Shown here: one piece after another, positions 50,851 through 61,303 of the stretch
Layout of the letters: each line of letters opens with the position of its first letter
Position numbering within the stretch: position 1 is the stretch's first letter
Source of the DNA: Bolinopsis microptera
Taxonomy: Eukaryota > Ctenophora > Tentaculata > Lobata > Bolinopsidae
DNA length: 64,000 bases
Direction of reading: 5' to 3'
NCBI RefSeq assembly: GCF_026151205.1
Contig: NC_087077.1
Span: 8,547,983 to 8,611,982, forward strand
Position numbers and translations under genes: made by a program
Notes under the pieces: generated by a model
Database searches by the model: none
The model's input: only the letters and a program-made list of their open reading frames with translations
What the model was told of the DNA's origin: nothing

Positions 50851-51579
50851 GCTTCTCGGTAGATCGGCGAAATATGCGCTACTCACATGTGCCTCGCCGA
50901 GCTGCAATGGATTGACATCGTCAATTAATAGGCTCTTAGTTTTACTAATTCGCTCGCCCAAAAAATTTACGTGATTAATGTGACTTTGGTTTTTTATTAT
51001 TGGTTTTATTTTTACCTGAGGACCCCAGGCTATTATGTTCATTAACATAATAAACGAATAAAGATTTGGCGGAATGACAGGCTGAGCGCGGCCCAGTAAG
51101 TTTTATTTATGGTTTTGAAGCCGTATAAAACGGTTTTACATATGCATAAACCCTAATCCTATAAACCCTAACCATAACCCCAAAGCTATATTATCAATAA
51201 CCCTTGGCCTTACCACAACCCTAACCTTAACGGGTGATACTCGTAAAATATCTGTTAACAGATATTTTTAAACTGTTTTGTTCACATGACAGGCTAGTAA
51301 AACATGAATTTGATTGTTTTGGGCTCGGGTTATGGTTAGGGTTGTACGTTTACAACCTACCGGTACGCGCGCCGACGGTCCAATATATGGAATTAACAAA
51401 CCAGTTTTTTGCCCATAACTCTCCAGGGAAGTATTTTTACCCTAGGTCATGGAGGGTGATTCGGAATCAGCGTATAAAAATACACCGATCCAGATCAATT
51501 TCATACCCAAAGGGCCTTTTCACAAGAATTTTCTTAAAATTTAGGCGAGCGATAATTTAGTACATATAATAGTAGGAGC

Positions 51580-51668
51580 TTGTATCACGTTGTGACCCCC
51601 ACGATCGTCCTGACGATACAGGGGGAGCCGCGAACTTCGTGCGCGGTGGGTCATACAACCTATGACAA
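51580..51668. mobile_element. Short GC-rich hAT-like MITE, copy 4
   Basis: 89 bp, TTGTATCACGTTG to CCTATGACAA. Perfect 8-bp direct repeats GTAGGAGC (51572-51579 and 51669-51676) flank it, exactly at the outer tip of the large composite. Confidence 0.85.
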
Positions 51669-51676
51669 GTAGGAGC

Positions 51677-54600
51677 GCAATTAATATATACTAGTCTAAA
51701 TTTCTTCGAAGTAGCGCGCACCGCTTTCATCAGGCCCGACGTGATGGCAAGTGCTACGAAGTAGTGCGCGCCGGGCCATACCATTAACAATGGGCAATCT
51801 CGATGCGAAGTAAGAATGATAGTAATTTGCGCGGCGCGTCGAAGCGGCGAAGTCCTTCAAGGTTGCAAGGGGTTGCAACGTGTGTCAATCAAAATTTAAT
51901 CGCGCCCAAATGGAAGTAAGGAAGTTGGGTTTGTTAAATTATTACAATTTAGTGAATTACAAAATGTGTGGTGATCACTGATCATGTATTGATTTATCAA
52001 AACAAAGAATTTTACCTGGTATTACTTGTTTCACGTTGTGATCCTCATCGTCATTTCATTTAATAAATGTACCGACTACCGTGGCGATAGCCACGATACC
52101 GTCACGCACATGTGCGCGGCGGGCCTTGCCGTGAGAGACGCAAGCAACTGACTAGCTAGAGCGCCACGACAATTTCCTCAATATCCCAACTACTCGATCT
52201 TGTCAGTAGTGAGTAGACATTAGTGTTATATCATATAGGCTATTATCCCGTATTGATAAAAATAACACGATTACCTTGTGCTTGCTACAAAAGATATCAT
52301 TGTTCGTTCATCGCATGGAACTTTTTATTTCATCATTCTAAAATGTTTTGGTTTCTCACTCGCAAAGTAGCTCAGTTTTCTGACGATTTTCTAGACCAAC
52401 TCCTAACAATTTGAATCCGGATCCGTTGTACATTCTTTCACGTCATGTAGTTTGTAGAATTGTATTAGTCTAAATTGTTTAAAAGATTGTTTGAAATTTA
52501 TTTACGAGTAAAAAGTCTTCAAACAATCTAGAAGATGCTGTAAAGATATATTTACAGCCTCCACTAGTAACGAACCATGCTGGTATATTGTAAGAGATTA
52601 TTGTGATGATAGCATCACTCCTTTCCGCTGTCTAGCACAATTAACCAGCCATTTGCATTGGTGAGCTATCATAAAGATCATCATTACAGTGTTCTCCTTA
52701 TTCATCTCATTGTCATTTTACTTCCCTTTACCCTCTCCTACTTATTCTTCTGCTTGTATTATTGGTAACTCGCTAGATTATAAATGTTATTTAAACACAT
52801 ATGTTTACGTCAATTATTACTAAAATTAATATTCTTTTTGCTTTAATATAATTACATGTCACATAATTGATTAGTTGAATGAAACGTGTGCTACAAATGT
52901 CTACGCCTCACGCAGAACTGCGTACCGCTTGAGCGGTACTGCTGTTCACAGAGGCGCGCACTCAATTTAATCACAAATAACGAGCGCGCGGTTTTTGGAA
53001 TTTCTCCATTATTATTATTCGATCTATTAATTAGATCACAGTGCTCACGGCCTGTACTGCGTGAACGACAGAAATATGTTTTAAATTATTTTGCTTCTGA
53101 AATTTTGGCTCTAGTAATTAAGAAATGCGACATGTAATTGTAAGATAACAATTAAATAGATCCTGTGCGCGGCGCCTACAGCTGACCTACGAATTTCTGA
53201 ACAATTGAAAATTGTGGCTGTGTGCGCGGCGTACTGTATATGTGTTTGAAATTGAAATTTGAATTTATTTATGAATATAACATTATGTATTGATTGTTTT
53301 GTGGTAAATAAAAATTTTTCTTTCCTAAAAAAAAAAAATTTTTCTTTCCTTTATTTTTTGGAAATCATTATTGTTAATTTAATTGAGATTTCTCAACACC
53401 GACTTTCAAGTTGAGTACTCTCGACCCATTTAGTCCACATGCATTGCAGACTTAGAGCATGTTATTTGTTATGGTATAAGTTCCTAGCTCTCGCCGAAGA
53501 TGGAACCATTCAGTGAAACAGAAGCTTAATCTCTAACTTACTTGTACTTGAAAAAGTCTCCTCCTAATCGTTGCAGTGGCCTGGCTGCACCTCACAGTAA
53601 ATCCTTATTCCGTTGTATGAGACCTATCCAATGTACCCTGTCTGTTGCTTGTTGCTGTTCAGCTTCCATTGTGATATTATCGACACCTGTGAAAATAGCT
53701 GGAGGCAGAAATGATAATTTTGTAATTAAATCTTTACCATTGCATGTGAGAGTTTGTTGTATAGTTAGAAACCTCTTCAATGGTGAAAATTTCCAAAAAC
53801 AAGTTGAAAAGTTTCAGTGTACTCAACAATTGTTATCATTTACTGTTCTATGTTGTGTGGTAAGAACAAAACAATATAAATAAATTGAATCCGCCATAGT
53901 TATTGACAATGGTAAATTGCTTGGTGTAACGTTATAATTTGAATCCATCACGTTTATGTGTCGGCTGAACTCTTGAGAAGGGCAAAAGGAAAACAAAATT
54001 TTAAGGAAAACAAAATGTGAATTGTATTGCCATTACAATGAATATTAATATCATAATAAATATGAATAAACATCCGATAATAAACTTGTTAGAACCAGTA
54101 TAGCCCAAGATGCTCGACTAACAAATAAAAAGAACTAGCAGGTCCATGGTCTTTCAAACGCGCAAACATAGGCTTTACGGATCTAGCGATAATTCTACAT
54201 CATATTAAAAATAAATTTTATCAATTAAAAATATCAACAGTCAATATAACCAATATAAAAATAAGATGAATTTTGCAATAAGGACCTTAAATTCGTCAAA
54301 AGTTATTAATATTCAATCTTCTGCTTTGATCTTAGCAGGTTCTTTGCTAGGATTATATTCTTCAGAAAGACAAAATCGGCTCTGATTAGTGATTTATGAC
54401 AGTCATTGGTTTGGTTAGATCGCATAATTTAAACTTGGATCTTGAATTCTGACCCTGGCAGTCGTAGTATATAATGTAATATTCCTTCTAGAACCCAAGT
54501 ATCTACCTATCCTGTTGCGATGACACTTAGGGCCCTTGGTTATTAATCAGCTTGACCATGATCAACGAATTAGCTAATCAAGGAAAACATTTTATATTTT

Positions 54601-54754
54601 GGTTTCAAGACTCAAGAACCCTTTTATGATCAGTGCTTGAGTTGGACACCAACAATAACAACGTGTACTTAAGTAAATTATTGGTTTCTCAACATCGTCT
54701 ACTTACTTAATATTTGACGCCTCTAGATTCTAGAAGTAGCAAGATATTGAAAAT
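51677..54754. other. Gene-free stretch with GC-rich hairpin relics
   Basis: No supported gene. GTGCGCG-type blocks near 51700-51790, 52025-52150 and 53160-53240 look like decayed relatives of the short GC-rich elements. A short duplicated AAATTTTTCTTTCCT flanks a poly-A run at 53316-53353. A 113-codon plus frame at 53542-53883 has no recognisable motif. Confidence 0.4.
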
Positions 54755-54885
54755 ATGCTTGATGGAGGGGTTCTCAAAACCCCAATTGGCACCAAGATTG
54801 AAGCAGCGACCCGTAAAGAGTTACCAGCCACAGATTGGTCATTGAATTTGGAGATTTGTGATATGATTAACAGTGCTCAAGATGG
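54755..54885 (+). CDS. TOM1-like exon 1: VHS start
   Basis: ATG followed by a short lead and IGTKIEAATRKELPATDW, the first VHS helices. Ends in phase 2, donor GTAAGT. Confidence 0.85.
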
Positions 54886-56886
54886 GTAAGTTGCATTTTA
54901 TGTTCAGAAAGTGCATCATATCAGGACAGCAATCTGAGGGAAAATAATATAATATGGTTATATAAACTTATCATAAATATAATGATTTTATCTGTTACTG
55001 AAAAGTTTTGTAATAGGGGTAATAGTAGAAATGTTTTTCAGACCACAACAAGCGGTTAAAGCAATTAGAGCTCGATTACAACAGAGAGATGGGGTGATTG
55101 TAGACAACGTCCTTACTGTAAGTAATCAACTGTAGCTATTGATTAATATTTTTAAATGTTACATATCATGTTAAATCCAACAATGTTTGAAAAATGTTTT
55201 GATACAAGTCGATAAAAATAGTCATTGATTTGACGTAACTTGTATAATGAGCAGGTCTTTTGTTATATTTTGGAATTGAAGTAGTTAAGGCCAAATTTAT
55301 GATCAATCTATTTCCTATGGTTTCATAATATAAAGTAATGTTTATTTATTGCTTTTTAACAAAAATACACTTTAGGTCTCTTTTGCTATACAATTTCGTA
55401 TACATGGTCTAGGGTTCAACTCAAAATTATATTGAAAACTTGTTGTTGAGTCAGCAGCAAGATACATTCCATGTGCTGAACTATCATAATTATACTATCC
55501 TAGCTATTGGACACACTGGTGAAGAACTGTGGAAGAAGATTCCACCTGTTGATAGCTACAAGGGACTTTATGTGCGATCTCATCCGACTAGTTTCACCAA
55601 GGGACCCAACACCTCAACATGTTAAAGATAAGGTTTGTTACATTTCTATAACATTTCTATCACATAGTCTTGTGACAACATCTCAAATATCGTTAAGCCT
55701 GGATTGTCCTTTTACTGTCACATATTTCAATGATTAATCCGCAAAAATAATTGAAATATGTTTCTTTTTTTCTTTATTATATCTTCTTTATTGCTACATT
55801 ACAGCAAACATTTGCCGCTAATATTTTATCTTTAATTATTGATTTGAGTCTAGTACATTCTACAATAATTACAACAGTACACAAATTAAGCCATAACAAT
55901 CGCACTGCACAGTGTACAGTAATTATGTTTCCAGGCTCTGACACTGATAGAACGTTGCTCGGATGCGTTTAAGAGCGACAAAGATTTGTCCGCTGTGGGA
56001 GAAGCGTACCAGTACCTGAAGTCTCAGAGCGTACAGTTCCCTCCACAGAACCTCGATGATATGGTGGCTATTCACACTCCTAGAGCGGTGAGTTTGTGCT
56101 CCCTGATCACGTGATCGTAAATATTTGCTATATTTACTAATTCCCTCTAATTAGTGAATAAGTAATAATCTTAGCGATTTAAGTCTCTGATGAATGGATT
56201 CATGTTTTGTTGCTAGGTTTGTTACTCACTCTTAATTCTGTACAAAAGAAAACTGCTCCCATTAAACTAACGATGTTCACTACAGAGTCAGTCTGGTCCA
56301 GAGCCGGCACAAATGGCACAAATGGCACCGGTCCCTACATCAACAGATGCTCCACCAAACTACATCATGGTGACACATACAGTGCCTGCCCAACCCACAG
56401 GATATACGCCTCAACCTGCACCCCCTGCCGCCGCCGCCTACATTCCTCAAGCGGCACCACCGGCCCCTTACATTCCTCAACAACCTGCTGCTCAGCAGGG
56501 AAACCCTGGGAATCCTGGTTATCATACCTCTGGAATACGTTAGTAGCAGATATAGATACATTGCAATAATGTGACTATGTTACTTTTTTAAGCTCTTACT
56601 ATAATTACGGTAGCTGTAACATTATTTTCTTAATCACCTGAAACTGCCCAATCTCGCCAACTTCTTCCACGAGTATTATCTATACCTCACTTTGATAACG
56701 TTATAAGACACCCTTAAAAACTCAATCAGTTATTGAAATGGACCATTACAACCAGGGCACGATGATTTGCAGCGACTAAACAAGGAGCTGCTGGTAGTAA
56801 GAGGTAACGACAGTGTAATGAATGATATCCTAGCAGACCTGACCAGCAACCCCAACCCTAGCGCAGACGAGTTACAGTTACTGCGG
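54755..56886 (+). CDS. TOM1-like VHS/GAT adaptor, 3' incomplete
   Basis: TOM1-family proteins bind ubiquitinated cargo, clathrin and Tollip on endosomes. The exons are 54755-54885, 55042-55117, 55504-55632, 55935-56087, 56286-56538 and 56756-56886; all joins are in phase. Residues 1 to about 145 form a VHS domain, beginning TPIGTKIEAAT with DWSLNLEICDMIN and KNCGRRFHLLIATRDF. A Pro/Ala/Gln-rich linker follows, with YIPQ repeats. The last exon begins the GAT domain (DDLQRLNKELLVVRGN...DELQLLR). The rest of GAT and the clathrin-binding tail were not found. The two secreted-protein genes and two LINE pieces follow on, so the remaining exons lie beyond the window or the gene is broken. ATG at 54755 is chosen because it directly precedes the VHS helix. 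Confidence 0.88.
55042..55117 (+). CDS. TOM1-like exon 2: VHS
   Basis: Encodes PQQAVKAIRARLQQRDG and VIVDNVLT, VHS helices 2-3. Acceptor TTTTTCAG, donor GTAAGT. Confidence 0.85.
55504..55632 (+). CDS. TOM1-like exon 3: VHS core
   Basis: 43 codons, phase 0. LLDTLVKNCGRRFHLLIATR carries the VHS signature that includes the conserved Asn-Cys-Gly. Confidence 0.9.
55935..56087 (+). CDS. TOM1-like exon 4: VHS end
   Basis: 51 codons, phase 0: LTLIERCSDAFKSDKDLSAV, then FPPQN and MVAIHTP. Confidence 0.9.
56286..56538 (+). CDS. TOM1-like exon 5: proline-rich linker
   Basis: 84 codons rich in Pro, Ala and Gln, with GYTPQ, AYIPQ and PYIPQ repeats. The frame meets a stop 2 codons past the donor GTTAGT at 56539, so splicing is required. 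Phase 1 joins exactly to the GAT exon. Confidence 0.82.
56756..56886 (+). CDS. TOM1-like exon 6: GAT domain start
   Basis: Encodes DDLQRLNKELLVVRGNDSVM and ILADLT...ELQLLR, the first GAT helices. Donor GTTAGT follows; no later exon is seen. Confidence 0.85.
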
Positions 56887-57071
56887 GTTAGTGTTGTTGT
56901 GTATATTTGGGGTGTTTTAGTTGCTGCTTGAACAGATTGTTGGGATATTATAGTGGCATTAATGACTGGTAAAATACTTTTAGGTTTAGTATTGCTTAAT
57001 GATAATATCTATAACCATTAACCATCACCGCTCTTTGACTGCATTAACCAAGGTTGTGGTTTCTTGGTTAG

Positions 57072-57155
57072 TCAGTTAAACTCAACGAACAGTTTCTAGT
57101 TGTCTGGAAAGTCAGACTTGTTGGTTGACGCTCAAAGTCACTAATTCTGCTCAAT
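57072..57155 (+). promoter_or_regulatory. Duplicated upstream segment, secreted-protein gene 1
   Basis: This segment matches 60362-60445 upstream of the second paralog (shared words GTTAAACT, TAGTTGTCT/TAATTGTCT, ACTTGT, GACGC, AAGGTCA-like). It shows that the duplication carried the 5' flank. It is retained upstream of both copies and may include the promoter. Confidence 0.4.
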
Positions 57156-57349
57156 TTCTGTAAGCAGAAGTTTAATTAAAGTAACACCAATTAGATCTAA
57201 TTATGGTAATTGTGTCTTTATTGAGGTTCCGCCCATCTTTTCGTTCAGCTCTAATTTCGTTAACGGCCACCTGTTTTACGCATCAAAGTTCCTTCAATCA
57301 TTTATCGTACTTTGAGGTTCTATCAGGTTCTTCCCAGTTCTACTGCACC

Positions 57350-57754
57350 ATGCTAACCCCGCTGATAATCACTCTGATTCTAGTTCCAGCTCTGCAAGAT
57401 GAACTGAAAATACTGGATACTCCTGATGGTACTATTGGTCCAGCTCCCTGTGCTCTCACCTGCTCTGGTGTAGGGAGATGGAACGATACTGATCCCTACT
57501 GTTGGCTGAATTCTGGATATCATACGGCAAAAGTGTACAGACATGTTGACATACGTGACTGTAATTTCGTATCAGCCCCCGTCGTTACAACGACAACAGG
57601 AAGCATATCATTTACCGGACTCTGTCCCTCCATAACTGTTTCTTTTGTTAACAGCAAACAGTTCAATGTCTACTCTGTGGAAGATGTGAGAGCCTCTAAA
57701 ATGTTGAGAGATGAGTGCAGTGTCTATTGGTCAGCTTTTGGTTACAACTGTTAG
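57350..57754 (+). CDS. Small secreted Cys-containing protein, paralog 1
   Basis: A single-exon frame of 134 codons. The chosen ATG (57350) gives a signal peptide (LTPLIITLILVPALQ) aligned with the paralog; an in-frame ATG at 57203 would bury it. The mature part begins LKILDTPDG, then GPAPCALTC-x-GVGRW, VYRHVDIRDCNF, APVV, GLCPS, YSVEDVRA and ends YWSAFGYNC. Seven Cys, six shared with paralog 2. The layout VY-hV-DC-F-P...F-VYSVED...W-GY loosely resembles a beta-sandwich domain repeated in extracellular proteins of cnidarians and sponges; this is an impression. Function unknown. It lies just past the last visible TOM1-like exon, same strand. Confidence 0.72.
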   Translation: MLTPLIITLILVPALQDELKILDTPDGTIGPAPCALTCSGVGRWNDTDPYCWLNSGYHTAKVYRHVDIRDCNFVSAPVVTTTTGSISFTGLCPSITVSFVNSKQFNVYSVEDVRASKMLRDECSVYWSAFGYNC

Positions 57755-57922
57755 GACTCTACTCCGACAGGATGAAATATTAGTGTATGAAATATTAGTG
57801 TATTGAATCATGTTTTAATTATTTATCTTAAATTAACAGTTTGTTTCTTTGTTGCCTTATTGTCTCAATAATGAAGTTCTAGATCTAAAAAACGAAAGAA
57901 TGATCCAGCATACTATGAGATA

Positions 57923-60104
57923 TGGACACGTTCATTTGAGTTTGAGGATATTGGTAAATATAAGTGACCCTATTAAAAGGCACAGTGTAGTTGACTTTGT
58001 CACACTATGAAATTACTTAAACCCTTGATGGTTAGGATAATCGTCTCATCCTCTAGGCTAACTTTGTCACATAACGATATCTTAATCAGGTGATAAGATA
58101 TCGCTTAAATACGGCCGGCACGGAAATGGTTACATTGTCACACTATAAACATGTGACGGAGTAAATATGGACCCCTTGCTGCCGTTTTTGACCAAATTTT
58201 TGAGTGTCCAGTTGATTGGATGGGTACATATGACCATTACCTACATATTTGACGACTTTTTTCGTTAGATGGTGCATTCAGGTTTACTCTGTCACACATT
58301 AAAGAAAATATGTGATGAATGTTTAGGGAACCCTGATAAGCAATGCTTAGTAGTGTAAGTTTATTTGATGGCCTGGAAGTGCTGGGAATTGTTATTATAT
58401 CATATAGTCGTAAGGAATTAAAACACAGAAGGCACAACCAAGCTTACTTTGTCACATAATCTTGATAATATCTGAACATGTGTGAAATTGAACAAATAAT
58501 GATATACCAGCTTAAACCCCTTATATTATACGTACTATGGATCAAACAACACTGCTAGTACCATGCACCAGTCACATAAATCATTATCAGGTGGTAATAT
58601 GTTAACAGTGTCACAATTAAACTACCGCTACATGGTCAAAAATAGGGTAATTTCGTCACAAAAAATTATTATAACTCTGTTAGCTCCTTGCTGGCAAAAT
58701 AACTAGTTTATCGAAATTTTTTTGATGATAAAGTTACATAGTATTCTAATAGAGGTATAGTTCTTCAAAATAGGGGCAAGACATGTTTACTTTGTCACAT
58801 CAGTTATTATAAGAGTTAGGTAATCGTCATCAGATTAAAAGATATTTTTCGTAGTTTGGATCGATTAATAATTTAATATACCTGTAATAAATCCTATGCC
58901 GTTTTAACACACTATCTTGATACTGTTGGGGCAGGGAAAGTTAATTTTGTCACATTTTCAATGTCTTTGACAAATTAATCTAAATTTTAAAAATTGAGTT
59001 CTTATGTTCTGGACAATATTCTTCCAATCGTTTCTGATAGAATGTTGAATTCTAATAGAGTTATAGATCTTCAAAATAGGGGCAAGACATGTTTACTTTG
59101 TCACATCAGTTATTATAAGTGTTAGGTAATCGTCATCACATAAACATATATTTTTTGTAGTTTGGATTGATTTATATAGGTAATAAAGCAGCCTATGCTA
59201 ATTTTTACACACTATCTTGAAATTGTTGGGGCATGAAAAGTTAATTTTGTCACATTTTTAGTGACTTTGACAAATTTAACCTAAAATTGTTAAACTTAAG
59301 CTCTGATGTTCTGGACAATATTCTAATAAAGGTATAGAATATAGATCTTCAAAATAGGGGCAAGACATGTTTACTTTGTCACATCAGTTATTATAAGAGT
59401 TATTATAAGAGACTATTTCATTCTATAATCATTGTTTTTAATCTATTTACGATTTCGTATAATTTTTTGTGACAATGTAAACATCAACTGATCTTAACTT
59501 GCATCAACTACATTGTCATCATATAAAATTTTCCCGCCTTTCAAACCAAAATCAGATATAAATTATTCGCCCAAAATTTTAAATTTCATATATTGTGACA
59601 GAATTAACCTCATTTCCCAATAACCAAGTGCCTGTATTAGCTAACTATTCAAAATAACATATTTTAGGGCTATGCTTGGTAGAGCAACCATAAAATAATG
59701 AGTTGAAAGGGTTTTTAGGACACCTCACAGTAGAATAGAGGTATGGTATCATGAGTGTGACAAAGTTACCCAAATATTGCCTTGTAACCGTTCGATCCGT
59801 GCCCATTAACCAATGTTGTATCATAATTGTTAGATTGACCTAATTTACTATATTTCAGACCAAGGAATGATAATTAGACAACTGCAGTTAACTAAGTCAC
59901 ACAAAATGTGACATTTGAAACATTATAGTGCCTAACAACAATAGATTTTCTTTCTGAGCGGTGCATATGGGAGTATGGGTTACGTGGCTAATGTTCAGAA
60001 CTTCTGAACGTGCTAGGTTAATAGATGTCAAAATTAAGCCACTATCGTCAAAAACGCTATTATTTTTGTTTACCAATATCCTCAAACTCAAATGAACGTG
60101 TCCA
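57923..60104. mobile_element. Non-autonomous TA-target DNA transposon with dispersed internal motif (element B)
   Basis: The ends read TGGACACGTTCATTTGAG in inverted orientation (TIR about 40 bp, through TTTGAGGATATTGGTAAA). They are flanked by TA at 57921-57922 and 60105-60106. The outermost 12 bp equal those of element A (7792-9414); the inner TIR and body differ. The interior holds about 15 copies of a TTTACTTTGTCACA-like motif, for example near 57995, 58061, 58290, 58446, 58789, 59093 and 59369. Copies read in plus orientation in the left three quarters and mostly reversed near the right end. It contains no credible coding frame. It sits between the two secreted-protein paralogs. Confidence 0.85.
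58742..59412. repeat. ~300-bp tandem repeat inside element B
   Basis: Units share TTCTAATAGAG, AAAATAGGGGCAAGACATG, CATCAGTTATTATAAG and TTAATTTTGTCACATTTT in order. The AAAATAGGGG word falls at 58768, 59074 and 59351 (periods about 306 and 277 bp). The third copy is partial. Confidence 0.85.
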
Positions 60105-60572
60105 TATAACCAATGATTTGGATTTGTACCACAGTCCCAAAATAAATAAATAACCACTTACCACATTCTAACAAAGTAACATTTTTCATTGTGTCTGGAA
60201 TAGATTCCGGAAATAAATTGTTTAAAGGGACTAGCCACGGAAAATATTGCCAAAATACTTAGGCCTACTCATTACTCAACCAAAAAATATCTGCATATTA
60301 CACATGCCCAGGATTAAACTCTTAAACCTATGTGGGGGAGTAAGTTGGTATCATAGCAGCTGGCTAATCTGTTAAACTTAACACCTAGTTTATAATTGTC
60401 TAGAAGGTCCAACTTGTCAGTCGACGCCCAAGGTCATTTAATCCAGTCTAGTGACCTTCAAGACTCGAACAGAATCCTGGCTTGGTCCTGGTCAAAATCT
60501 GTCTACGTTAAGATGTTTTGTAGTTTTTATTGATCACCCATCGTACTCTAAGGTCAAGTCCCTGTATGCTTA

Positions 60573-60983
60573 TTGCTTAACCCCAACATGATAGCACTAC
60601 TGATGTTAGTTCTAGTACCAGTTCTACTAGGTGATATTAAAATACTGGATACTCCTTATGGTGGTGTTGGTCCAGCTCCCTGTGCTCGAGTCTGTGCTGG
60701 AGTTGGGAGATGGGATGGATGGGCAGATTCTGGAACCTTTCCGGGGAAGGTGTATACTCATGTACGGATAGCTGACTGTGGTTTTTTAACTGCCCCTGTG
60801 GTTACAGGTATTATTAGAAGTGAAGTTATTACTAGAAGTGGAGTTCTTGTGTGCCCCTCAGTATTCGTGCGGGGTGTTTTATCATCACATTTTTCTGCGT
60901 ATTCGGTGGAAGACACAACGGCTACCAATATGATGTCTGGCGAGTGTGACGTTCTTTGGACAGCAGTTGGTTACGTATGCTAA
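60573..60983 (+). CDS. Small secreted Cys-containing protein, paralog 2
   Basis: A single-exon frame of 136 codons. Signal peptide: MIALLMLVLVPVLLG. The mature part starts DIKILDTPYG, then GPAPCARVC-x-GVGRW, VYTHVRIADCGF, APVV, LVCPS, YSVEDTTA and ends LWTAVGYVC. Six Cys, all shared with the paralog at 57350. Identity is around half by eye, strongest at the Cys-bearing blocks. This points to selection on the fold rather than recent duplication. An AATAAA follows at 61055. Function unknown. Confidence 0.75.
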   Translation: MLNPNMIALLMLVLVPVLLGDIKILDTPYGGVGPAPCARVCAGVGRWDGWADSGTFPGKVYTHVRIADCGFLTAPVVTGIIRSEVITRSGVLVCPSVFVRGVLSSHFSAYSVEDTTATNMMSGECDVLWTAVGYVC

Positions 60984-61054
60984 ATTGTCCAGGGACTCAA
61001 TGCGACATTTGAAAATCAATTCGTATTAAATTTGTTTATTTTTGAATAACTTCA

Positions 61055-61060
61055 AATAAA
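61055..61060 (+). promoter_or_regulatory. Candidate poly(A) signal, paralog 2
   Basis: AATAAA about 70 bp past the stop codon of the second secreted-protein gene, followed by a T-rich tract. Confidence 0.55.
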
Positions 61061-61303
61061 AGTGAATTTTTGTTTTTTTTTTCTTGTCTTCATACTTAGG
61101 GGGGGAGTGTTATAAAGTTGTTGTACTCTATAAGTGTATATTCACCTACAAGCATAACTGCTTGGCGTGATGAGGTACATCTTTGATTGGTCGAAGGTCT
61201 TTCAACAACACAGCATCATCATTTTCATAGTAGTCCCCGGCTTATGACGGGTTCATAGCGGTATTAAACATGTTTTTCTGGGCCCAAACATTCTACGCTC
61301 CTA

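Larger units (their letters stand above)
49388..51579. mobile_element. Nested inverted-repeat composite with telomere-like tract
   Basis: The outer arms (about 49388-50105 and 51010-51579) share, in inverted orientation, CTCCTACTA, TTTTAAGAAAATTCTTGTG, GACAGGCTAGTAAAACATGA, and a GGGCCGCGCTCAGCCTGTCA block next to CCTGGGGTCCTCAGGTAA. Between them are further inverted copies of the same blocks (50404, 50612, 50660) and of a GCGCGGCACAGTA/CGCATCGCGCT block. Two small hAT-like MITEs (50433 and 50743) sit inside. The layout suggests repeated insertion of foldback elements into one another. No coding frame is seen. Confidence 0.6.

Noticed and set aside
53542..53883. 113-codon ORF with many Cys
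   Set aside because: No motif, no splice or signal-peptide support, and the opposite strand is also partly open.
59897..60157. 86-codon minus-strand ORF
   Set aside because: It runs across the right terminal repeat of element B into flanking DNA; chance frame.
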